A stretch of 64,000 bases of DNA from NCBI GenBank assembly GCA_009192285.1, contig WBVU01000011.1, forward strand, positions 496,001 to 560,000. The letters run 5' to 3'. This stretch comes from Morchella semilibera. Taxonomy: Eukaryota; Ascomycota; Pezizomycetes; Pezizales; Morchellaceae. This document shows, piece by piece, positions 10,169 through 24,564 of the stretch. Positions within the stretch are counted from its first letter, which is position 1. Every line of letters starts with the position of its first letter. The position numbers were made by a program, and so were the translations under genes. The notes beneath the pieces were generated by a model. That model saw only the letters and a list, made by a program, of their open reading frames with translations, was not told the DNA's origin and did no database searches.

Positions 10169-12528
10169 CTAGTTCTTCTGCAAGAAACCCTGGAACGCCT
10201 TCTGGTCGATCGAGACCTGTCCCACGGCCTGCAGCCGCTTCCTACCCTCCTTCTGGTTCTCCAACAGCTTCATCCTTCTCGTCCTATCACCACCATACAA
10301 CTTTGCCGTAACATCCTTCCGCACCGCCTTCACCGTCTCTCTCGCCACAATCTGCCGCCCCACCGCCGCCTGGATTACAACCTCAAAGAGCTGTCGGTCG
10401 ACGTACTCCTTGAACTTTGTGACCCATTTCCTGCCGGTTCTTGCGACCTGGGAGCGGTGGAGGACCTGGGAGATGGCGTCGACGGGAACTTTGTTTACGA
10501 GGAGCTGGAGCTTGACGATATCGCTCTTCTGGTAGCCGGCCTCCTCGTAGTCGAGGGATGCGTACCCCTTTGTGAGACCTTTGAGCTTGCCGAAGAAGTT
10601 GTCGACTAGCTGGGCGAGAGGGAGACGGTATTTGAGAATTACTTGGGTGGCGGTCCAGAAGGTGAGTTCGACTTGTGTTCCACGGTTTGCCTGTGGAGTG
10701 GTTTTTAGCTAATCAGAGATATAAAAAAAGGGCACGAGGAGGTAGATATGTACCTCACACAGCTCAATGACACTTCCTAGGTACTCCTCCGGTACCGTAA
10801 TGGTCGTAATCACAAGCGGCTCGTAGAGCCCCTCCATCTTATTAAAATCACTATCTGCGCTCGGGAACTCGTGCGGATTCCTAATGATCGACTCTTTCCC
10901 ATCCCTATACACAATCTTGAACGGCACCGTAGGCGCCGTGATAATAATGCTTGCGCCGTGTTCTTGCCTCAGTCTATCTTCAAACACACTACAATGGAGC
11001 GTTCCCAAGAACCCCAACCTCCACCCCTGTCCCAGGGCCTCGGAATGTTCACGGTTTAACGTGACGCTCCTGTCGTTGATGACAAGCTGCTGGATGCTGT
11101 CGTCCAGATGGTTGAACTCGTCTTGATTCGCCGGGAATGCTCCAACAAACACCATGGGCTTTGGTTCTTCGAAGCCGGGATAGGGCTTCACGGTGTTCTC
11201 CATGCCTACGTGGGTGAAGGTATCTCCGATCTTGGCTTCTTTGGAAACTTTCATCCCGGGGTTGAAATAGACGTATCCTACCTGCCCAGCCCGCAGAGAC
11301 GAGGTAGAGGTTTCCAGGGGATACATTATTCCTACTTCACCGACGATGTATGTCTTACGGGTTGCAAACGAGATGATCCTTTCCCCAGGGCGTAGGGTTC
11401 CGTCAAAGACACGGATGAGCAGAATGACGCCCTTGTAGTTGTCATACCAAGAATCGACGAGGAGCATGCGAAGAGGAGCTTCATGTGAGCCTTCAGGTCT
11501 ACTTCCGGATCAGCAACCACCCCCCCTTCTCCCAACATATGCCACATGAAAGAGAGGTGATGAATTACGGAGGAACTTTCTCAACCACAGCCGGCAATAT
11601 GGACTCTACGTTCTTGCCTGACTTTGCCGACACCATCACAGCCATACTCGGGTCCAGCTCGAAGCTGGTCTTCATTTGATCCAGTGCTCGTTCCGGGTCT
11701 GCAGAGGGGAGGTCGATTTTGTTGATGACGGGTATTAGCTCGAGGCCTTGGGAGAAGGCAAGGTAGAAGTTTGCGACGGTTTGTGCTGTAATGCGGCATC
11801 AGTATAGCTGGTTATTTGGAGATGAATGGGGCACCTGTTGACCTTGGACACCTTGTGAGGCATCAACGAGGAGTAGGGCTCCACCGCATGAAGCATAAGA
11901 GCGGGTTACTTCTTCTCTAAAATCGACGTGTCCGGGGGTATCTACAAGATGCAGAAGGTAATCATCTCCCTAAAGCAAGAAGAGGTCAATAAGATCCATA
12001 AAGCTAGCCATTGGGGAATCTTGGCAACCTTATAGTTGTAGATCATACTACAAGTCTGCGCCTTCACCGTGATCCCGCGCTCTCGCTCTACATCTAGCTT
12101 ATCGAGAATCTGCTTATTTCCACCAGGCGCAATTGTCCCGGTAAATTCAAGTAATCGATCACTAACTACGCCACCGCTTTATCAGAAACTCAACAGAACA
12201 CCACAATGAGATTGGTAGGTGTGGCGGTTCATACGAGTGCTCTTCCCATGATCCTACTCGCCCAAACCAACCCAATCAGCCAGAGACCTCCAACGACCGT
12301 AGCATGAACCGGAACACTTACTACATGCGCAACAATACAAAAGTTTCGAAACCTCTCCAGAGGGATCGCATCGATCCTCTTCTCAAGCTCCTTCGTCGCC
12401 TTCGCGGATCCCAAGCGGTTGGTGGTCGCAAAAGCTCTCCTGCTATAGCTGCTGGTAGGCCATTGTACCGGGATCCGAGTGCGCTCGAAGGGTAGGAGAA
12501 GCCTACGGAGTAAGGTGCATTGCCGCAT
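10169..12528 (-). CDS. GUF1: Mitochondrial translation factor GUF1 (LepA/EF4 GTPase)
   Basis: Seven exons on the minus strand (12528-12322, 12253-12235, 12165-12029, 11969-11843, 11785-11569, 11498-10754, 10690-10169) encode 657 aa, the usual length for fungal Guf1. An Arg-rich, acid-poor N-terminus (to about residue 40) is a mitochondrial presequence. G motifs are visible: AHVDHGKST (67-75), RGITVK (105-110), DTPGH (131-135) and NKID (185-188). The EF-G-like domains and the LepA C-terminal domain ending near [16 protein letters not shown] follow. LepA/Guf1 binds mitochondrial ribosomes and supports translation under stress (family knowledge). The 19-nt second exon encodes only the P-loop residues DHGKST plus one base. 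Two donors (GTTGCC, GTCAAC) are weak, but the frame and conservation demand them. Confidence 0.93.
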
Positions 12529-15500
12529 CGGGCGACAGGGAATATTTTTGTGGTGGAGGTGGGCGGAGGTGAGGGGGGGGGTGGGTTCGGGTCGTTGTCG
12601 TTGAGGGTCGTAACCTTTTCAAAAATTCCCGAATGAGGCTCTAGTTGGTTAGTGTGAGGTGCAACGCTACATAGGGCTTAAATCATGAGTGATCACTCGA
12701 CATGTTTTATCAGATGGGAGGATGAGCGATATCGATAGTGATTGGATGGGAAATTACTGGAGTTTGATTCCCACGAAAATCTAGACCGCCTGAGTTGCCC
12801 CCCCCCCCCCCCACATGCCACAACCAAGCAATTCCTTCTAGTCCCTGAACTTCTACCACCAGCCCATTTCCATAAACCGCTCAACAACTTCCCTATCCTG
12901 TGCTTTTCCACAAAAGGGCCATTCCGTACGTACCTAGCAATTGTGAATATACGCCATAGTAAGTTAAATCGGCCAAGTTGACGAATCCATTATGTTGTAG
13001 ATGAATTGGGCAACAAACGTACTTGGCGCAATGAATCTAAACCAGACGCACCAAGACAAACACTGATCGAGAACGGGGGGCACTGAGCACGCGCAAAACA
13101 TTGACAGGCTTATTATTGCGCTTCAACTCCCACCCGTCTCTAGGACAGGCTCTTGCGAGCGAGATCCTAAACATTTTAGTACTCACTTGGCCATCTCACT
13201 CCCCCCCACCCCCCATACCCCACAAAAAACACATCACCATCCCAAACCTCGCTCCAAAAAGGAAAAAGAAAAGAAAAATAAAAAAAAGATAATCCGAAAC
13301 AGAATCACAAAAACAACTTGACCCCCATCCGGCCGGAAATCATTCCAAGCTTTCACCCGCGCCACAGCGAGGGCCGGGGTGGGGAAGGGGGTAAAAGTAG
13401 TCGAAGTGGGGAGGGGTCTGAGATCTGAGACAAGAGAGCCCGAGCACCTGGTTTCCCCTCTCCCCTTCCCTCCCGTAAATCGGATCCAGAGCCGATCACC
13501 GGCTAGCTTCTCAGGCTACATAGGAGTTAACTACATACAAACTCTGCTTGTCAAATCTCCGACGGCGTGAACGTGACCGTCGTGATACTAAAAAAAGATG
13601 TACACTGTTATCGAAGTTTTCTGTCAAGGTGCTTTAAAATTTGAGAGAAATATCAAATTACCGAAGATGGCTTATTTAGTAAAGCTAGTTTTTCTAGACA
13701 TTCTCAACCCTCTCTACATGTAGTCTGGTTGAGAGTTACTAGCCGCGTTCTAATGCTGGAATACGGAGTCTACCGGAATTGAATACAGCTACAATATTGG
13801 TATTTCTTGGAAGATATTTCCCCGTGCTTGTCAGGTAAGCTAAGCCTGCAGCATAATACATTTCTGTATCCTTTGTGTTAGTTTCCAGCAGAGTAAATCA
13901 GTTCTTCTGCAGCTGATAGTGCAGTCCTCCTGTGCAACATCCCTGGATGTTTGAGTGGACAGCGGGAGAATCCGCAGAGCCTCAGGCAGTAAGCGAGGAA
14001 TGCCAAGAAAAAGAGCCGCACTTTAACTTAATATCTGAATGCCTACTTCAACATCTAAGCTAGAAAAAGCTGGGTCCAGCACTTCAGAAAACTGCTCGGC
14101 AATTGCGAGATATAGATAGAAGGAAAGCGCAGCCTCAACTCTTCACCACTTGAAATGTTGAATAATCCATTAAAGGGTATAGGTTGCAAGTGCAATAATG
14201 CAACTAGGTAGGCATAAGCTTCCACAAAAAACCTATTATCAGCGCACTTTAAACGCCAGAGTCGCCTGAGGCCCCGCTAGTGAGCTAAGAGTGGTGAGAT
14301 AGGTAGATTATATTCATTGATAGGTAAATTTGCAGGAACAGGAAATGGTTTAGGGGAAAGGAGGGGGGGGGGAGGGGCTACCTACCCAGTACTATGCTTC
14401 AGCCTTAAAAAGGCCTAACATCGAGTATTCTTTCCCACATTACCGCTTCCCTCAAATAAACCGACTGATCAAGTCAGACTCACCGCAAACGCACTTCCAT
14501 AGAACTCCCAACCCTAGAACCCCTTGATCTTCCAGATCCTCCAGAACGGCAGAGGGAAGTTCTACGCAAGGCCAATACAAACCCTCCGGGAACTTTGATT
14601 CGCCCTCATGCTCATTTAAGATTCATTACCGATGAGGATGATATCCCTGATATTTCAGCCTCGCCATCCAATACCCCCCTGTGTAACGCTTTTTTGCCTT
14701 ACTGCACGTCAAAACCCCGTGACCAACCAAACAAAGCTCCATCTCGTGACATGAAACACCCGTCGTTGGAGAACCCCGGCTGTAAGCGCAACCAGTTCCA
14801 TAAAAAAAAAGCTGTGTTACCTCAACCATAATTGTGTAGATCTACAATATCATCATGCAGGTATAGGGGTTTTGCTTGCGAGAGCTACTTATCTGTCCCT
14901 GCTCTCGCCCACTATCACTTCTCTATTCCCGTGCCATAGCTTGCATCTGCAGGCAGTTGTGTATGAGGGGGAAAAGGAGGGGGATCCAGACCGCTATCAT
15001 TCTAATGAAAACCAAAGACATCGTGAAGAGTATCCCCTGACGATTTGATCGGAAGCGGGGAATCGGTATGTATGAGGGAGGCTCTTTTCAACATTTTTTA
15101 TTTGGTGGTTCGATGGGGGAGAATAAATGAGCGTGTCTGATGGTGAATGGTGAATGGATGTGAAGTGCATTGCTAGCTGGCAAATCATAAACCCCACATT
15201 ATATTGATATCGATCGAGGGACGGAAAAAAAAATAATAATGAATCTGTCCTCTACCCCGCTTGGCCGCAAGCGTTTCGTCAAAGCTTCCTTTACGGCATT
15301 CGCGCGCATCTAAACCTACCCCTCTCCGCACGATTCCCTCCCCCGTCACGATATTTTTTTCTGGTGTTTTTTTTTTTTCCCACATGCAGCAAGATCGCGG
15401 ACTGGACAGTTGGACTTTTGATATCGAATCGGAGGGGCGTCATTTTTCGACGATGCATCCAGTAAACCCAAAGAACTCTTCTGGTATGCAGCGGTAAAAT

Positions 15501-15881
15501 CTATGAGTAAAACAACAAAGGGAAACAAATCGAGGGAGCGTAAATCCCCAAGGATATAGCAGGAGATTAAACTGAACAAAAAAGTTGAACGAACTGATCC
15601 ATGAAATTTTTGAGCGCAAAAAAAATAGGTAACCTTTATAATAGAGTGAAAAAAAAAAAAAAAAAAAAAGAACAAGAAAATATAGGAAAACATTCCCTAG
15701 TCATGAAAATAAGATGGTAACCTCCAAAGTAACTGGTTAAGATCACCACCGCTCGTATACACAGACAAAGACACACCGACCGTCTCCTTCAAGCACACAC
15801 TTATAATCCCCCCATATACCAAGTACACTAATGATAAATTGCTCGAAAAAACCCAGCCCCACAACGTACCCCTGAAGACTT
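12529..15881. other. Gene-free region upstream of GUF1 and downstream of chitin synthase
   Basis: No gene recognised. The GUF1-proximal part is probably its promoter and includes a split motif site at 12682. It also holds C14 and G-rich tracts (about 12800, 14365), an A-rich stretch (13255-13290) and one TACATGTA (13715-13722). The right end (15340-15670) is the T-rich 3' flank of the chitin synthase gene. Short ORFs do not extend through plausible splice sites. Confidence 0.5.
12682..12699 (+). promoter_or_regulatory. Split motif site 6
   Basis: Reads ATCAT GAGTG ATCACTCG. The right part is embedded in the palindrome GAGTGATCACTC. About 155 bp upstream of the GUF1 start codon, the clearest promoter-proximal copy. 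Confidence 0.55.
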
Positions 15882-18848
15882 TTAACGTCTCGCGAAACAG
15901 CAAAGAATGGAAGCTCTTCCAAGGAAGTAACAGCATCCCAAGAAACGAACCAAAGACAAAGCGGCAGTAGCCCAGAGCAAAGCCTGGAAATACTTGGCAG
16001 TTCTCTTGGAGGCAACGTTTGCTTGCTAAATCATGAAGTTAGCAACTATAAAATCCACAAATATTTGAAGAATAGACTTACTGAGAAACCAAACTGATCG
16101 AAAGTATCTGAAGTGATGACAGCAGCAAGACCAGCGTTCATGAAGATCCACGCGGTAACAAGTCTAGTACGGAAAGACTTATAGGAATCGTCAAGGGTCT
16201 TCTTCTCGTCCTCAACAACAGGAACAAAGGGCGACAGAGCACGCTTGACAGTGACTTCGAATGCTTGATCGATATCTGCCTGTGGCTTGTCGGGCTCTTC
16301 AATAACCTTGGCTTTACCGTCTTCTGCTACTTTAGTGACAACGGATGGCAACACTTCAGCCTTGTCAGAACCCTTGGTACCCCAGGTAACATCGTGCCAA
16401 TTGCTGAAAGCATAGACGTTGAGAATGTTGATGTATGAGGAAACTGTCAGGAGGTACTGAGGGAAACTGTGAATCATGTGCCATGGATCAAGGTACATGA
16501 TCGACGCAACGAAGTACAGACCGAAAGTGGCAGCAAGAGCGATAATGATAAGACCAGTGTTGGAGCTAAAGAACTTGCTGATAAATTCGCTGACGCTGTC
16601 CGCCTGGAGTTCCGTAAAACCAGCTTTTCCGGTAAACGCTTTTACTACAAGGTAGAACGACAAGATGATGATGTAGAACTGAATGAGACCGAAGACGACG
16701 AATGAGACGATGTAAGTAAATTTCGAACCCTTAGGTCTGTTACCCAAGGCAAGAATGAACTGCAGCAGAAGGAAGGCAAGGTAGGTATATTTGATGATCG
16801 TGTTGAAAATCGGAGTGGCTTCACCGAAAGGCCATGGCGATCTTCCGTTTGCTGCTCTTTCCGATTCACTTGGGTCACCGACAAGGTCCATGATAACAGT
16901 TGTTGTAAGCCAGAAGTTCGCCAAACCAAACCAAGACATGATGACCGAGAAGATGTTGTAGAGAAGCTGTACGTGGAAGAAGATCATACGGATGATGTTG
17001 TGACTACTGGCGTACATTCTCCCGAAGTGCATCAGGGAGTACACACTGGCAGCGAACGAACCGTTAAGCCAACGACGACGTTGCGAGATAAACTCAGGCG
17101 CACTTTCTGGCACATCGGTTTCGGCCTTTGAAGTCTTGACATAGGTAAGATGCCACTTCGATCCAGCCTTGGCCACCAACTCGAAACACAAAATACGATC
17201 CTCGGCCAAGAACATGTTCTTCTTGAAAATGTTCATTCCCTCAATACCCTTCTTTCCGAGACGAGCTGATAGGGTGTGGTCTCCGTGGAAGTACTGCTCC
17301 AGCGGGCGACCCATAATAGCACGGAATCTGTACGCAGAGAAAGCACCAGGCTGTTTTATGTCAATTTCTACGCTTTAAGCTAAATTCTGGAAACGAGAAA
17401 ACTTACCAACACGGAGACATATCCAAAAGCAGCCTCCAAAGGTTTATCCAGAATATTTGAGATCTTGTACTCAAAGTTCTGGGTAGCAACCAACGGGTTC
17501 AACAAGTTCTTTCCTCCCTTACCCAACATAGCGTGGATCTCACCACAAGCACCACCCAAGTCCTTGTCGTTATAGAAAGCTTCCCAAAGAGCAAGGATAG
17601 ACTTTGCTCCGGGCTTGGTACCAGCATCCAACAACACACACACCTCGGGATTCAAAAGACGGCCGAAGGCGTTGAATAGCCATCTGTGGGAGTTAATCTT
17701 CTTGGAGTTCTTCTGTTTAAGACAGAACATCATCTGCACTGGCGGGAAACAGGATGGATCATCATCACGAGGCCGGATGAGCTGCTGGGAAGCAGTTACA
17801 GAAAGCTGTGTGGTGTACTCGAACTGTTACTTGGTCAGCAGACGACTCACATGCAACCAATCGGAATACGGGGGGGGGGATCGTACAATGTGAGCGGTAG
17901 TCTCCTTTCCGTCGACATCCTTCTTCATGACACCGTCCTGGAAGATACCGATTGTCGCAAGGACGTCAAGAGTGTCTTTGTCGCAAGGGTCAATACCGTC
18001 GAAGACGAGACAGACAACAATCTTCTGCCAAGCCGGACCGCCCTTGTTCCAGAACTCTGACTTCTTGAGGTTCACAATATCACGAATGTTTTGCATAACA
18101 CCGTGAAGGGTACGCGCTGTCAGAACCTTGTCTTCGTTATAGTAGGTGATGGCAATGAGCAATTCAGTGTGCCTGTTGTACATAGCAGGTCGTAGATTGT
18201 ACCCATTTCTCAGAGTGAAATCATCGGGATCACAGGTTGCAGCGGTATCTAGATAATGTTTTAGCCACGTTTTCGCTCCTTTTCTCATCGCAGCTAGTTT
18301 GGCCAAAACTTACATCGCATGTGAGTGAATTCCTCACTGCCACCCTCAACATCCGGCTGCCTGTATTTGGCCTGAACTGCGTTCTGAATAGCAGATGGCA
18401 CTGGGTAGTCGATGGCCAAGACCTGACCTTGTTGAAGCTTAATTTTCCTGGTAGCATAACGTCTCATACCCGTAGGAGCCTGTCTCTGGCGCCAGGCTTC
18501 CGTAGATGAAGTATCAGACCTAGCATATGGACTAGGCGCACGATTGTTGAAGTTAACATTGGGATCGGAACCCTCGGCACCCGCTGCTGGAGGACCAGCA
18601 TAGCTCTCAGATAGTGAGTATCCAGTGTTTGGTCGCTGTGAACCGCCTGGTGTTGTCGAGCGGCTCATCGGGTCGTCAAAAGGGGCTTGGAAAGGACCCC
18701 CAGCTTGTCCGGTGTTAAGGGGAACTCTTTCTTGATCATCATCCGAGTCGTAGTCTCGGGGAGGAGGCATATGATATGTGGATGGGGGATATTGTTGAAG
18801 ATTGTGGCCATCATCATGACCACCGGGATTACCACCTTGATAAGACAT
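15882..18848 (-). CDS. chsB: Class III chitin synthase
   Basis: Five exons on the minus strand (18848-18314, 18248-17887, 17823-17407, 17350-16082, 16025-15882) encode 908 aa, the normal size for class III. Residues 1-130 are a Gly/Pro/Ser-rich disordered cytoplasmic tail. The catalytic domain carries [20 protein letters not shown] and the class III-specific [10 protein letters not shown], then the donor-site DAGTKPG, the EDR motif (488-490) and QRRRW (528-532), the family signature for processive glycosyl transfer. Several transmembrane helices follow. The last 48-codon exon adds a final helix and ends CCFARR, matching other class III C-termini. Class III enzymes are specific to filamentous fungi and act in polarised hyphal growth at the plasma membrane. 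All four introns are 56-65 nt. The key catalytic residues I can see are intact. Confidence 0.94.
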
Positions 18849-21800
18849 TTTGTGGGATTGTTACCTCTACAAAAGAGATGTAAGGAGTAGTTGATGCTTT
18901 TTTATCTTCTCACTTGTATTCCGTTTAGATGGAATCAATGGCGGGTTGATGAAGGGGATAAAGAAGAAGAAAGTTTAGAAGGGGGTAGAAATCAGATAAA
19001 GGGGGTTGGTTTAAGAGGAAGTTGAACGTGTATCTTTCAAAGAGTAATGAATGCTAGAATGCAGGCAAAATTCAGCCCTTATGGACTGTATGTTTGCTAC
19101 TTGGGAGGAGTAAACCACAAGAAAGAGAGATTGGGGGGGAGGAGGGGGGGGGTGTGGTTGATGAAACTGAAGTGAGAAGAAGTGGGTTGAAGCAAAGGAA
19201 AGAAGGGAAGAGGCGGAGAAGGGGACGAGGGCGAGCAGTTGTTAAAAAGAAATGAATGAGAGGGTCTGTAGGCACCTCTCGTAACGTGAAGGGGTGAAAC
19301 AGACTGCGGGCCTGCACACTGCTGCACTTGCCTCGAGCTGGCTCGCCGCAATACCTTACATACATGCTGCACATACAAACTACGGACACCACCCTGACCC
19401 TTTTTTCTGAATTTTTTTTATTTTATTTTTTTTTTCTCCTCCCTCCCACCTCTGGACGATAATATGGGGCCGCCCTGTGTTCTGGTTGGCTTGTCCCCGC
19501 CAGCAATTGAGTGGTAGCTGACGCCCGCTACCCATTTGGGTTTAGTACACTGCTCCCTCTTCTACGCGCGTGCAGTAGCCTTCCAGAACAGTGCTCCCAG
19601 CGTTGTGGCTGCAAATGATCCCTGAAAGTCTTATTCAGGGGGGGAGGGGGAGGTTTAGTGGGGTGTGCTTGGGCTGCTTTCACCACTCCCCACCCCCCCT
19701 TCCCTTCCCTTGTGGCACGGTGGCAGTGAGGGAGGCAGAGAATGTGGGAGTGTTCAACAGTGCACTCTTGTAATAGCTTGTAGGAAAAGTGAAATGTGGG
19801 TTATGGGCAGGGTCTAGTATATTGCGCGCACCCCACGCGAGACAGCTTCTTTTTAGTGAGTAGAGAGAGACCTCTCCATCTTACGGTGAAGAACGAACCA
19901 AATGATTCTATTAATAGAACCCTACAACTTACATTTCGCGCCACAGCTCGGCCATCGACTCTGCTGCTGCTGCAGGCAGAGCGTTAATGAATCGGTTTCC
20001 GACTGGTTGCCAAGAAAAAAAACCCGCTTTTTTGATGTTGAATCCCTCTCGTCTCAGCCGCACTTCGCCTGTCTACGCCAGTGGACGCTAGTAAGTAACA
20101 CAGTAACCCGGAGAATCTCGACCCCTAGCCCCATCGGTGGATGTCAGATAGGTATTTCTACCCCGAAATATGTTTGTACTACTACTCTATGTCCCCATGC
20201 TCAAGGCAAAAGAGCTTAAAAAAACCTCTACCGAAAGGCACAAAAAACATCATCAAAAAGCGTAAAGGATCGAGTGAAGCTTTAAAGCTTTGTGGCGTGA
20301 AGTTTCCTGTGGGGAAGTACATGTAGTGATACCCGCCCATGATGACCACGGCAGCCCCCACCTAAGAATGTACTACATATAACTAAAAGTATGAGATACA
20401 AGTTCTAAAGGCACAGTAACTACATGTACATACACATATATTTACCTGCTACATACATACATGAATTCCTGTTCCTGTAGCTCAGCCTTACCCTCACCTG
20501 CTCTCGATAAGATCGGATATAGTTCGGGGGGGTTGCCAGATCACCTCAGCTTCTCGTGCCACGGTCTCCTACATACATATATCTACGGCTCATCCTCAGC
20601 CTCCCCCCACCGTATGGATATTTTGGAACTGTTTCTCTTCAAAATGGCTAGCAAGGCCCCAGTCGATATCCATTCTTGGTATGGGGTATGGAAGGGAGCA
20701 ACAGACCTCATGGATTCATGGCATGCACTTCTCGGTTCATTGACTGAGGTCAGTCACTTCTGGGAGAGCATACATACCGAATTCCCGTTACACCCCCCCC
20801 CCCCACTCATACTTATCATCCGTGGATAATGCCCTTTGACAAAGAAAACTCTCCCCCTCCTCCTCCTCCGCATTAACTCTAACTTTATTTCCCCCTTCTC
20901 TTTTCGGTATTGTAATACAGTTCTTGGCTCATTTGCGATTATTCGCTGGATACGCGGAACTGTCCTGTTCCAACTGCATGTTGTCAAGACCCCCGCAGCT
21001 CGCGCAGGCAGCTTAGAGTTCACCCCGCAGGCGACAGCTGCTCGTCTGACGCTACAAGTTTATCCCACCAATTAATCAAAATCTCACTATATAGCTTTTA
21101 TCTCGATTTACGGATTACCTTGGTGGGCGCGATCAAAAAGCAGTTACTCCCTTGCAAAATAGAGTAATGGCTTTGATACATAAAACAGCCTCTTAGCTAA
21201 ACGCCCTCCCTATCCGAAGTGCTTGTTTCTTTGTTTGTTCAGCTATTGAATCTGACTGTCCAGCCCTAGCTTTAAACAACCCTCAGCTGAAGATCCTACC
21301 AAGCAGAACTCGGTTAGAGCTAAGCGAGAAACAGTCAGCCTTATCATCACACCATCACCATCTCTATAAAGGTACATCTACCGCAGCATCGTGAACTGGG
21401 TATTTCAGGTGAGATAAAATGCTAAGCTTTCCAAGCAAACTATGGTCATGGCACAAAAGAAATCCCTCTTACTCTAACCCAGTAAGTAGACTTGCATCGA
21501 TAAGGCTGAAATCGAAACTTACTTTCCGACACCATGGTGCAGAGAGAGGAGAGAAAAAACAATCCCACCTATCGTTTGCCCGTATGTATGTAACCTAACT
21601 TTGTTTCGCGCTGCTCTGCGCCATTTTGGTCCGCACTATCTGCCGTTAGTAATCCGATCCATAATCGCGCCAGCCAGGTTAGTTGCAGCAGCAGGCAGCA
21701 AGCAAGCAAGCAAGCAAACAAGCAAGTCCTCACGCACGTTCCTTAAAGAGTAGCCCTAACCCATGCGTTGGCAGTAACGCTGTAGGTAAGCGCAGCCTAC

Positions 21801-21869
21801 ATGCCGACTACATTCCAGCACCTGGTAACTACATGTACGCTACATGGGTACATGTAGAGTACAATACCT

Positions 21870-21887
21870 CGAGTGACACTCTATGAA
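21870..21887 (-). promoter_or_regulatory. Split motif site 7 (variant)
   Basis: Reads TTCAT AGAGT GTCACTCG. The right half begins with G instead of A. It lies beside two TACATGTA palindromes. Confidence 0.35.
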
Positions 21888-22757
21888 CCTCTCCATCGCA
21901 GCAACTCAAGAGCGACTGACGTTAAATTTGAGCCTCACGGATCCCCTCCGCTGCGTACCGAGACATTTGAAGTCTTATTTCATTTTAAGCCTCACTTTGA
22001 CTCAGATCTCGACCCCCCTCACCCTCACCCACTGCTAACTAAAAGTCCAGCTACGGGAGTAAGCGGGCCGTACCAAGGGGCTCAGATTACATAACCCAAT
22101 ATATAGAATTTGGAGGTTCACCTCCTTTATTTTCCCCCTTGCGGCCCGAGAGCAGCAAAGGCGACTCCAACGCCGATATTAACTCTTACACGGACCCCCC
22201 CGGCACCGACTCGGTAATCCCCGTTCAGGAGTTAGCCCCGGCAGTCAACCGTTGGCAGAGGGGTACAGATGTAAGTAAATTGATCTCGATGGATTCGGTT
22301 ATGTCTGTGGGTTCGTTTAATGGCGTAAGTGGCAAGTGAGAAGCGTGAGGGTGATTCAGGGGAACTCGTTGTTTTGGGCAGAGGCTGTGGGAAGAAACAA
22401 AAAGGAGCAGCTGCCTGCTAGTAAAGTGAATCGCGAAGGGGTTTGCATCTGGGACCTCGATTCAATGAGATTACATGTAGTATTGGATGTTTGGGGAGGT
22501 GGGTGCCCCAATCTAAAGTGGGTTTCGATGATTGGATTCTTGGTTCCTGGCGGCTGTTAGGCCGTTATCAGATAAGGTGCTGGACCCCTGGGAGGCGTTA
22601 CAGATAAATCCCTGTCGGTGATGTGCAACGGTATTTTTGAAAGCTTACTGGATGGTGCCTGACATTACCAAACAAACTATTGCAAAATCTTCATTGCCGA
22701 TTACTTAGTAAGTGTTTGAATATATGTGAAAGCCTCAACCACATGTGTTGATCTCTA

Positions 22758-22775
22758 CGAGTGATACCTGGTGAT
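22758..22775 (-). promoter_or_regulatory. Split motif site 8
   Basis: Reads ATCAC CAGGT ATCACTCG. Confidence 0.5.
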
Positions 22776-24546
22776 TGATACCCGAAGCTTGGTCTCTAGG
22801 GGATTTTTTTCTATCTTGGTATACGACCAGGCGGAATAAATGCATGAGGTAAAGCGGCTCGGGGATGAGATTTAATTCTCGTCTAAGGATGGGGCGTTTT
22901 TTGGAGTATTGTGAGTCGTCGTGGAGTACGTTGAGTGAGAACAGGTTTTCTCCGCATTAATCGATGTAATGTACTCGCAGAAAATTCACCCCCTATCAAT
23001 TGTGCTAAGATTTAATTCTATAAGGCGTCCTTATATCGTGGATGAATTGCTATATAATCATTCTCGAAGGGAAGAACTTCCCAAATCCGAACCTTTTTCT
23101 ATACTGTTATCTCCAAATATAGTGACTATAGGTCCTGGTTAATTAAGTTACATTGTATTTATTAAAAGTCCTCCCCCTGCCCCCGAAAGAAAATGAAGAA
23201 ATACATGTTGCCTGTGATTGTATTCATAGAATACCACTCGTTTATATTAGTCACTAGCACTCCACCTCAGATTGTTTTAGCACTACACCTCAGATGTGGC
23301 ATATTCGACCAATATAAGTTTTTAGAATTAATAATTTATCTAATATAACGCAGCCTAAAAACTGTATTTCAGTATTTATACTAGCACAAGGACTTATATC
23401 CAGTGCTTATACTACAGCTGGCAACACCACTTTCGACACATTTACCACCATAAAAGAACGCGTATAATGAAAGCCCTTGACGTTAGTAATAAGTTGGGTC
23501 CGATACCTCGTTTATACATGTAGTCAACGTGATTGGATCTAGCCGTTTGCGTGTTCGTGCCATTTGTGGCCATTGAGCTAGACGACTATGTAGCTTCACG
23601 GGGGAATGGCGAAGTGATGTGGGGGTTGGTCGACTACCTCTTTTGGTTCTCATAAAAAAAATCTTGGGACTGACCATACCTCGGCCACGGCAAGAGATTC
23701 ATCATTTGATATACAACAGTGACGTATAAATACATTGCGAGATGCATTTATAGATGAGTTATACAAAGCTCGGATTTTTGGTGTCTATATATGATACTAC
23801 TTACATGTATGTAATGCATTTCTCGCCGTACTGGTAGAGTAACAGAGCTACATGTAGTAGTACATACAGTACAAAAAAGGGGATGTAATAGATACCATAG
23901 CGATACGGTATCGTGGAGAGCTTCCGGATTAAATCGGAATTTCGGCCATTATACCATAGCAATGCTGTAGCAATACCAGAGTGTCATGGTATTCTGACAG
24001 ATAAGGCACTAGATTGGTACTGTATACTACGGGCTCTCAGTTAGGCCGAGCGCTGTTAATCCTTTAGACAGCTCTGTTGGATTACATGTACTTATAAAAT
24101 CTAAGGCTAGCCTTACATCTCTTCTTCTAATTTATGCTGGTGGAAAGTTGTTTCTAGCTTTGACCCAACTGAAAACCGCTTTCGTTTAATAAATGGCTTA
24201 ATAACAACAAGTTTAAACCGTTCGTCTTGGTATTCGACTCACCAGCTTTATAAGATTTCCTTCCTCCTACGCCTTTCTTTCCTTGAGTAACAGGCAGCTT
24301 CTGGCAGGAGTGTCAGAATCTGCCTAGAGTTCCAGAAGGGTCCTTTTTTGCGTCAAGCCATCTTGACTATACATATTATCATCACTCTTCACTTCTTACG
24401 GAGGAGTCAAAACCTAGTGACCAAGTGAGACATTTTTTTAAGTCTCTGTCGCCCTTGCTTTTGGAGGAGGATTGGTCAGTCACAGGCTGGATACAATTAA
24501 TGGTGTAAACAAAAAAAAAGGGATCGGTCAGTCACTGTGCGCAGTC

Positions 24547-24564
24547 CGAGTGATCGTGGGTGAT
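24547..24564 (-). promoter_or_regulatory. Split motif site 9
   Basis: Reads ATCAC CCACG ATCACTCG. About 600 bp downstream of the F-box-like gene. Confidence 0.5.
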
